A DNA stretch of 64,000 bases, taken from the NCBI GenBank assembly GCA_031291645.1, contig JARLIQ010000036.1:1-64000 (forward strand), given 5' to 3'. The stretch's first letter is position 1. Each line of letters starts with the position of its first letter. Of this stretch, positions 58,322 to 64,000 are shown piece by piece. Both the position numbers and the translations under genes were made by a program. The notes under the pieces are model-generated. The model saw only the letters and a list, made by a program, of their open reading frames with translations. It searched no databases and was not told the DNA's origin. The DNA is from Caulobacteraceae bacterium. Its GTDB lineage: Bacteria > Pseudomonadota > Alphaproteobacteria > Caulobacterales > Caulobacteraceae.

Positions 58322-59983
58322 CTATTGGCCGGCCGGCAGGACCAGGGTCGGGTCGATCGGCCGGGCGCGTTCGCGCGGCGATGGCGCGTAGCGCACCTCG
58401 AAGTGCAGCTGCGGCTGGTCGACGCCGCCGCTTGAGCCGACCGCGCCGATCTCGGCGCCCTGGACGACGTGGTCCCGGATCTTGACCTCGGTCCGGGACA
58501 GGTGGGCGTAGGCCGTCACCCAGCCGTCCTCGTGCTTGATCAGCACCAGGTTGCCGAAGCCAGGCACCAGGTTGCCGGCGTAGACCACGTCCCCGGCCGC
58601 CGAGGCGCGCACCGGCGCGCCGTCGGCCGCGGCGATGTCGACCCCGTCATTCCGCTGGCCGCCCGGCTTGGGTCCGAAGCCGGAGAGCACCGCCCCCGGG
58701 GTCGGCCATATGAAGCGGCCCTTGCCGGCGGCGGCGACCTGGGCGTCGGTGGGTCCGGCGGCGACGCCGGGCTCGGGAACCGGTTGGGCGAAAGGCGGCC
58801 CGGCGGGCGCCAGGGGCTCGGTGCGGACCGGCGGCGGATAGGCCGGCTGGCCGCCCTGGCCGGGCAGGGCATAGATCGACGGCGGCGCGGCGGCGGGCGG
58901 GGGCGGCGGGGTGTAGCTCGGCGGCGGCGGCGCACGACCGGTCAGCGAAGTGTAGGGAATCGGCTGACTGGGCCCGGCGGCGCCGGACGCGACCGGTGGC
59001 GGCGCTGTGGGCGGCGGCGGGGCCGCGGCGGGCTGCTCGCTGAAGGCGGGGCCGGTCTCCGAGCGGGTCGGCGGCTCGGGCCTGTTCCGGGACGAGGACC
59101 GGGTCCGCGCAGGGCGGGCGGGCGTCTCCTCGGGCGGCGGCGCTTCGGCTTCCTGACCCGGAAGGTCGATCTTCTGCCCCGGATGCAGGCGCGCGGCGGA
59201 CTCCAGGCCGTTGAGGGACTTCAGCGCATCCACCGGCACGTCGAACCGGCGGCCGATGCTGTAGAGGGTGTCGCCCGGTTTGACGACATAGGTCTTGGCC
59301 GTCGGCACCTTGAGCTTGCCGCCGACCTTCAGGTCGCGCGGATGGCGCAGGTGGTTGGCCTTGAGGATCGCTTCGGGCGTGGTTCCGAACTGGTCGGCGA
59401 TCGAATTGACGGTGTCGCCGCGGCGCACGGTGACAGTGTGGGCCGACTTGGCCGCCGGCTGCACGTCGCCGCTGGCGTGCTCGACCTGATGACGCCGGCT
59501 CGCGCGCCGGCCCCGGGCCGCCTTCTGGCTGTGCGACGAATGGCTACTGGACGCGGCCGCGTCCTGCTCGGGTCGCAGCCGATGGCGATGGACGACATCG
59601 GTCCGCTCGACGGGCTCGGCGTCGGCGTTCCAGACCAGGGGCGTCAGCGCCAGCCGGCCGCCGTCATAGCTGGCGGGCGTGCGTTGGGCGGGCGCCTCGT
59701 CGACCGGCGGCAAGGCCTGGGACCCGACGGCGTGGGTCGGCGCGGGCTGAGGACCGGGGCCCTCGGGATCAGCGGCGGGATTGGCCGGGGGGGCCGCCGG
59801 CGCGGCGGCCGGAGCCGGCGCCTGTTCAGCCTGCCTCACCGGGTATTGCGGCCGCCAAGGATCGTTCGGCGGCGGCGGTTTGTAGCCGGCGTAGGGCGCA
59901 TATTCGGAACGCGCCTCGATGCACCCCGTGAGGCTGGCGGCGGCCAAGGCGATCGCCAAGGCCCGGATCGAGCATGCCGTCAT
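58322..59983 (-). CDS. dipM: LysM/M23 cell-division protein DipM (NlpD-like)
   Basis: Envelope protein that in Caulobacter localises to the division site and activates amidases. The 553 aa have a lipoprotein-like signal (AAASLTGC), a Pro/Ala-rich stretch, two LysM domains (about 183-228, VRRGDTVNSIADQFGTTPEA, and 230-275, YVVKPGDTLYSIGRRFDVPV), a second Pro-rich linker and a C-terminal LytM/M23 domain (about 425-545). In the M23 domain the usual zinc motif HxxxD reads NDGVD, so the first His is lost; AYAHL and LHFEVRY keep theirs. That makes peptidase activity unlikely and fits a regulatory role. The known DipM of Caulobacter has more LysM repeats. Confidence 0.85.
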   Translation of the reverse strand: MTACSIRALAIALAAASLTGCIEARSEYAPYAGYKPPPPNDPWRPQYPVRQAEQAPAPAAAPAAPPANPAADPEGPGPQPAPTHAVGSQALPPVDEAPAQRTPASYDGGRLALTPLVWNADAEPVERTDVVHRHRLRPEQDAAASSSHSSHSQKAARGRRASRRHQVEHASGDVQPAAKSAHTVTVRRGDTVNSIADQFGTTPEAILKANHLRHPRDLKVGGKLKVPTAKTYVVKPGDTLYSIGRRFDVPVDALKSLNGLESAARLHPGQKIDLPGQEAEAPPPEETPARPARTRSSSRNRPEPPTRSETGPAFSEQPAAAPPPPTAPPPVASGAAGPSQPIPYTSLTGRAPPPPSYTPPPPPAAAPPSIYALPGQGGQPAYPPPVRTEPLAPAGPPFAQPVPEPGVAAGPTDAQVAAAGKGRFIWPTPGAVLSGFGPKPGGQRNDGVDIAAADGAPVRASAAGDVVYAGNLVPGFGNLVLIKHEDGWVTAYAHLSRTEVKIRDHVVQGAEIGAVGSSGGVDQPQLHFEVRYAPSPRERARPIDPTLVLPAGQ

Positions 59984-60083
59984 CGCCGGTTCACCCTCGG
60001 CTTGTCGGAATCAAATGCGCTGCGGACGTCACTGTCGGCCAAGCGAACCTCCCAAGCCGCCAGCAATGGCGGCCAATGGCGCG

Positions 60084-60746
60084 TCACAGTTCCCGTGCGA
60101 CGCCTTCCAGCAGCGGTACGAACCGAACGTCGCATAGAACTTCTTCCTTAAAGCCGCCTTTACCATCGCCCGCATAGCGCTTCAGGGTCTGGACCGGACC
60201 GCGGCCGATCGGCGCGACCAGGATTCCCGACGGTTTCAGCTGGGCGAGCAGCGCCTTGGGCTCGCTCGGCGCCGCCGCCGTGACCAAAATGCGGTCGAAA
60301 GGCGCCTGCTTGGGCCAACCCTCGGCCCCGTCGCCGAAACGAGTGATGATATTTCCAAGCTGCAACTGCTTGAACCGCGCCTCCGCCTCACCCAGCAGCG
60401 TGCGGTATCGCTCCACCGTATAGACCAGACGCGCCAAGCGCGAGAGCACGGCGGTCTGATAGCCCGAACCGGTGCCGATCTCCAGCACCCGGGCCCGCGG
60501 CTCGATGTTCAGGGCCTGGGTCATCAGGCCGACGATGAAGGGCTGGCTGATGGTCTGGCCGCAGGCGATCGGCAGCGCCGAGTCCTCCCAGGCGCGCTCC
60601 TTGAACAGCTCCGGCGTGAACAGCTCGCGCGGGGTATGCTCCAGCGCCCGCAGCACGGCCGGCTCGCTGACCCCTTGCGAGCGCAGGCCCAGGATCAGCC
60701 TGGCGCGGCGGGTCTCCGGCGTGTCGTCGGGATCCGTCTCGGTCAT
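60084..60746 (-). CDS. pcm: Protein-L-isoaspartate O-methyltransferase
   Basis: SAM-dependent repair enzyme for isoaspartyl residues, 220 aa. Blocks: [40 protein letters not shown] (SAM motif), and [20 protein letters not shown]. It overlaps surE at its start (ATGA), the common surE-pcm coupling, and is 100 bases upstream of dipM. Confidence 0.96.
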   Translation of the reverse strand: MTETDPDDTPETRRARLILGLRSQGVSEPAVLRALEHTPRELFTPELFKERAWEDSALPIACGQTISQPFIVGLMTQALNIEPRARVLEIGTGSGYQTAVLSRLARLVYTVERYRTLLGEAEARFKQLQLGNIITRFGDGAEGWPKQAPFDRILVTAAAPSEPKALLAQLKPSGILVAPIGRGPVQTLKRYAGDGKGGFKEEVLCDVRFVPLLEGVAREL

Positions 60747-61534
60747 CGGTCGCGCTCGGCCTTGGGCGGCGGCCCGCCCAGGGTGGCCTTCAGGTCATGG
60801 ACAGTCGGCATATGCGTCAGATCGATGTGCAGCGGCGTGACCGAAATACGCCCCTCGTACACGGCGCGCAGATCGGTGCCCTCCTCGGGCTTGGACGGCA
60901 GGTTACGGTAGCCCAGCCAATAGTACTCCCGTCCGCGCAGATCGGTGCGTCGTTCCGCGTAGCGCGTGCGCACATCCCGAAATCCCTGGCGCGTCACCTC
61001 GACCTCGGTGACGTCCTCGGGTCGCACGGCGGGGAAGTTCACGTTCATAACCACCCCCGCCGGCCAGCCGACCTCCACCAGGCGGCGGATGACGCCCGGC
61101 GCGAAGGCCTCGGCCGTGTCGAACCTCGGCTCCTCGCCCTCGACGAAGGCCATGGACTGGCTGAGCGCGATGCCGGGGATGCCCAGCGCCATGCCCTCGA
61201 TCGCCCCGGCCACGGTGCCGGACATGGTGACGTCCTCGGCAAGGTTCTGGCCGCGGTTGACCCCGGAGAGCACCAGGTCGGGCTTGGCGCCCTCGACCAG
61301 GTGCTGCACCGCCAGGGTCACGCAGTCGGTGGGCGTGCCGGTCACCGCGAAGCGCCGCTCGTCCAACCGCCGCACCCGCAGCGGCTCGGTCAGGGTCAGG
61401 GAGCGACTGGCGCCGGACTGCTCATATTCCGGCGCGACCAGCCAGACGTCGTCCGACAGGACGCGCGCGATCCGCTCCAGCGATTGCAGGCCCTCGGCGT
61501 GGACGCCATCGTCGTTGGTGACCAGGATGCGCAA
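60743..61534 (-). CDS. surE: 5'/3'-nucleotidase SurE
   Basis: Metal-dependent nucleotidase and exopolyphosphatase, 263 aa. The N-terminus [20 protein letters not shown] holds the metal-binding Asp pair; [14 protein letters not shown] and [20 protein letters not shown] carry the Ser and Asn ligands. It ends in the start of pcm and begins 3 bases after serS. Stationary-phase survival is the known phenotype in E. coli. Confidence 0.96.
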   Translation of the reverse strand: MRILVTNDDGVHAEGLQSLERIARVLSDDVWLVAPEYEQSGASRSLTLTEPLRVRRLDERRFAVTGTPTDCVTLAVQHLVEGAKPDLVLSGVNRGQNLAEDVTMSGTVAGAIEGMALGIPGIALSQSMAFVEGEEPRFDTAEAFAPGVIRRLVEVGWPAGVVMNVNFPAVRPEDVTEVEVTRQGFRDVRTRYAERRTDLRGREYYWLGYRNLPSKPEEGTDLRAVYEGRISVTPLHIDLTHMPTVHDLKATLGGPPPKAERDR

Positions 61535-61537
61535 GGT

Positions 61538-62809
61538 TCAGCCGATGTGGGTCAGCCCGCCCATGTAGGGCTGCAAAGCTTGAGGAACGGCGATTCGGCC
61601 GTTCTCGTCCTGATAGTTTTCGATCACCGCCACCAGGGTGCGTCCGACCGCCAGGCCCGAACCGTTCAGGGTGTGGACGAAGCGCGTGCCCTTCTCCCCC
61701 GATTTACGGCAGCGTGCGTCCATGCGCCGGGCCTGGAAATCCCCGCAGTTGGAGCAGGAGCTGATCTCGCGATAGGCGCCCTGGGACGGAATCCAGACTT
61801 CCAGGTCGAAGGTCTTGCGGGCCGAAAAGCCCATGTCCCCGGTCGAAAGCAGCACGGTGCGGAACGGCAGGTCCAGGCGCTTGAGCACCGCCTCGGCGCA
61901 CTCGACCATTCGTTCGTGCTCGGCGTCCGACTGCTCGGGCGCGGTGATCGAGACCAGCTCGACCTTATAGAACTGGTGCTGGCGGATCATGCCGCGGGTG
62001 TCGCGGCCGGACGCGCCCGCCTCGGAACGGAAGCAGGGCGTGAGCGCGGTCAGCCTCAGCGGCAGCGCCTCTTCCGCCGTGATCTGCTCGCGCACCAGAT
62101 TGGTCAGCGAGACCTCGGCGGTCGGGATCAGCCAGCGGCCGTCGGTGGTGCGGAACAGGTCCTCGGCGAACTTGGGCAGCTGGCCGGTGCCGAACACCGC
62201 GTCGTCCCGCACCAGCAGCGGCGGCGAGACCTCGAGGTAGCCATGCTCGCGGGTCTGGAAGTCGAGCATGAACTGGCCGAGCGCCCGCTCCAGCCGGGCG
62301 AGCTGGCCCTTCAGCACGGTGAACCGCGCGCCGGACATCCTGGCCGCAGCCTCGAAGTCCATCAGGCCGAGCGTCTCGCCCAGCTCGACGTGGTCCCTGG
62401 GCTTGGCGATGGCGAAGGGCTCGCCCCAGCGCCGGACCTCCTGGTTGGCGCTCTCGTCCTCGCCGACCGGCACGTCCTCGGCCGGCAGGTTGGGCAGGGC
62501 CGCAAGCAGGCCGCGCAGCGCCTCGCCGGAGACCCGCTCCGCCTCCCCTTCCCGCGCGATCTCGGTCTTGAGCAACTCGACCTCGGCCATGAGCTGGGCC
62601 GCGCCGACTTCGTCCTTCTTGCCCTTGGCGATGCCGATCAGCTTGGAGACGTCGTTGCGCCGGCTCTGCGCCGCCTGCAGCGCCGTCTGGGCGGTGCGCA
62701 GCTGCTGGTCCAACTCCAGGATCGCCGGGGTCTGCGGCGACAGCCCCTTCGAGGCCCAGGCGCGGTCGTAGGCGTCGGGGGTCTCTCGGATGGCCTTGAT
62801 GTCGTGCAT
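61538..62809 (-). CDS. serS: Seryl-tRNA synthetase
   Basis: Class II synthetase charging tRNA-Ser and tRNA-Sec, 423 aa. The N-terminal antiparallel coiled coil (about 30-105, [20 protein letters not shown]) binds the long variable arm. The catalytic domain has motif 2 [20 protein letters not shown], the [10 protein letters not shown] block, motif 3 [20 protein letters not shown] and the serine-binding [15 protein letters not shown]. It is 71 bases downstream of tatC. Confidence 0.98.
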   Translation of the reverse strand: MHDIKAIRETPDAYDRAWASKGLSPQTPAILELDQQLRTAQTALQAAQSRRNDVSKLIGIAKGKKDEVGAAQLMAEVELLKTEIAREGEAERVSGEALRGLLAALPNLPAEDVPVGEDESANQEVRRWGEPFAIAKPRDHVELGETLGLMDFEAAARMSGARFTVLKGQLARLERALGQFMLDFQTREHGYLEVSPPLLVRDDAVFGTGQLPKFAEDLFRTTDGRWLIPTAEVSLTNLVREQITAEEALPLRLTALTPCFRSEAGASGRDTRGMIRQHQFYKVELVSITAPEQSDAEHERMVECAEAVLKRLDLPFRTVLLSTGDMGFSARKTFDLEVWIPSQGAYREISSCSNCGDFQARRMDARCRKSGEKGTRFVHTLNGSGLAVGRTLVAVIENYQDENGRIAVPQALQPYMGGLTHIG

Positions 62810-62880
62810 GGGGATGGCGCCGGAACAGAGGGTAAGCGGCCTTCCTTAAGGCGCGTCGCGGGGGGCGCCAAGCCGCCGGC

Positions 62881-63771
62881 TCAGGCGGCGACTGCTTCGC
62901 GCGCCGCCTCGCGCTTTTGCCGCAGCTCGATCAGCCATACGCAGAGGATCGAGATCTCGTAGAGCAGCAGCCCCGGCAGGGCGAGCGTCATCATGCTGAT
63001 CGGATCGGGCGGCGTCAGGATGGCGGCGACCACGAACACCGCGACGATGGCGTAGCGCCGCCCCGACGACAGCATCTTGGCGTTCACCAGCCCGGCCATG
63101 CCGAGCAGGGACAGGACGACCGGCAGCTGGAAGCAGAGGCCGAAGGCGAGCAGCAGGGCCGTCACCAGGGTCAGATAGTCCGAGACCTTGGGCAGCAGCT
63201 CGACCGAGACCGTGCCGACGCCGACGATCTGCTGGTTCAGCGAGAACCACAGGACGAACGGCAGCATGATGAAATAGACCAGCGCCGCCCCCATCAGGAA
63301 CAGCACCGGCGAGGCCACCAGGAACGGCAGGAAGGCCTTGCGCTCGCGCCGATAGAGGCCGGGCGCCACGAACCGGTAGAGCTGGAAGGCCAGGACCGGG
63401 AAGGTCACGACGATGGCCCCGAACCCGGCCAGCTTGATCTTGGTGAAGAAGAACTCCAGCGGCGCGGTGAACACCAGGTGGATCGACGGCGCGTGGGTGA
63501 TCGGCACGGCCTTCAGCCCCAGCACCGCCAGCAGGAGGTCGAAGGCGCCGTGGTGGACCCCCGGCGTCTTCTGCAGCGCGATCATCCCCGCCGCGCGCTC
63601 GAACGGCGCCAGCAGCAAGAGGTAGATCTGGGTCGAGAAGGCGAAGCAGACCAGAAAGCCCACCGTCAGCGCCAGGGCGCTGATGATCAGCCGGCCGCGC
63701 AGCTCGATCAGATGATCCAGCAGCGGCGCGCGCGAGGCCTCGATCTCGTGTTCTTCGTCCACCGCGCTCAC
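62881..63771 (-). CDS. tatC: Sec-independent translocase TatC
   Basis: Receptor for twin-arginine signal peptides, 296 aa from GTG 63771 with six membrane helices. Blocks: PLLDHLIELRGRLIISALAL (the N-terminal signal-binding Glu region), VFTAPLEFFFTKIKLAGF, APGLYRRERKAFLPFLVASP and ALLLAFGLCFQLPVVLSLLG. It starts in the tatB stop (GTGA). It would export the Tat-type DUF1501 protein found at 32770. Confidence 0.97.
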   Translation of the reverse strand: MSAVDEEHEIEASRAPLLDHLIELRGRLIISALALTVGFLVCFAFSTQIYLLLLAPFERAAGMIALQKTPGVHHGAFDLLLAVLGLKAVPITHAPSIHLVFTAPLEFFFTKIKLAGFGAIVVTFPVLAFQLYRFVAPGLYRRERKAFLPFLVASPVLFLMGAALVYFIMLPFVLWFSLNQQIVGVGTVSVELLPKVSDYLTLVTALLLAFGLCFQLPVVLSLLGMAGLVNAKMLSSGRRYAIVAVFVVAAILTPPDPISMMTLALPGLLLYEISILCVWLIELRQKREAAREAVAA

Positions 63772-64000
63772 GACGGCTCGCCGGCGGAGCCGGCCTTGGC
63801 GGCGGTTTTGCCGGAGGACTTGCCTGAGGACTTTGCGGACGCCGCCTTGACCCGCGGCTTGCGGACGGGCTTGGTCGGCGCCGGGGCGGGTTCGGGGGTG
63901 GCGGGCTCCGACACGGCTTCAGCGGGCGCCTCGATCGGCGCGGGCGACGGGATCTGACCCGACGAGGGCGGGCTGAACTGAACCCCGGACAGTCCCTGGT
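63768..64000 (-). CDS. tatB: TatB C-terminal part (5' end outside window)
   Basis: The last 77 codons of the gene upstream of tatC. They form a Pro/Ala-rich then Lys/Ala/Ser-rich hydrophilic tail (PTKPVRKPRVKAASAKSS, then GKSSGKTAAKAGSAGEPS) with no fold motif, as expected for the cytoplasmic C-terminus of TatB. The call rests mainly on position: it overlaps tatC by GTGA in the tatABC order. The membrane helix lies beyond the right edge. Confidence 0.75.
   Translation of the reverse strand, partial: QGLSGVQFSPPSSGQIPSPAPIEAPAEAVSEPATPEPAPAPTKPVRKPRVKAASAKSSGKSSGKTAAKAGSAGEPS

Overview
The window is a high-GC alphaproteobacterial chromosome segment, most likely from the Caulobacteraceae (Caulobacter/Phenylobacterium/Brevundimonas group). 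This rests on the tatB-tatC-serS-surE-pcm-dipM gene order, a CC0125/CC1285-family lipoprotein, TTGACG-type promoters and dense head-to-tail packing with ATGA, GTGA and TGATG junctions. The genus cannot be fixed from this sequence alone. Almost everything is core chromosome; only the left end is accessory.

Left end (1-1006): a P4-type tyrosine integrase, cut by the window edge, reads away from the 3' end of guaA. Between them are iterated TACCGTCA repeats (including a perfect 16-bp inverted repeat) and GCGATA repeats. This looks like the end of an integrated element using the guaA 3' end as its attachment site.

1007-13925: purine and RNA genes (guaB-rsmB-guaA; a Ppx/GppA phosphatase and rlmE), hspQ alone on the plus strand, then tamA-tamB for outer-membrane assembly. 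14082-17519: a plus-strand trio of circularly permuted ATP-grasp, alpha-E and transglutaminase-fold proteins, the last ending in a glutamine tract. 17565-24422: tRNA-Lys, two nested palindromes, queA-tgt for queuosine, a cyclophilin, a tiny unrecognised ORF with an extreme ribosome-binding site, a DUF3574 lipoprotein, a membrane-anchored GH24 lysozyme-like protein, mgtE and tRNA-Leu.

24550-34062: mixed metabolism and envelope genes (type B carboxylesterase, FliN-like protein, lipB, DUF805, msrB, a small lipoprotein, pccB, an ATP12-family ATP synthase assembly factor, and a DUF1800-DUF1501 pair). 34137-39662: a probable operon degP-like, rarA, RluA-type synthase, lipoprotein, crcB, rluC. 39843-42489: an MFS exporter and a coupled VOC-ArsR-SRPBCC unit.

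42643-57065: the S10-spc-alpha ribosomal protein superoperon on the minus strand (rpsJ to rplQ, with secY, adk and rpoA). A plus-strand PilZ gene lies between adk and rpsM. Strong promoters can be read upstream of rpsJ and rpsM. 57353-64000: a secreted GIN-domain protein, then dipM, pcm, surE, serS, tatC and the end of tatB. The most interesting non-core signals are the 22-codon ORF at 20676, the ATP-grasp/alpha-E/transglutaminase trio with its Q tail, the integrase arm-site array, and the Tgt protein lacking two zinc-ligand cysteines.
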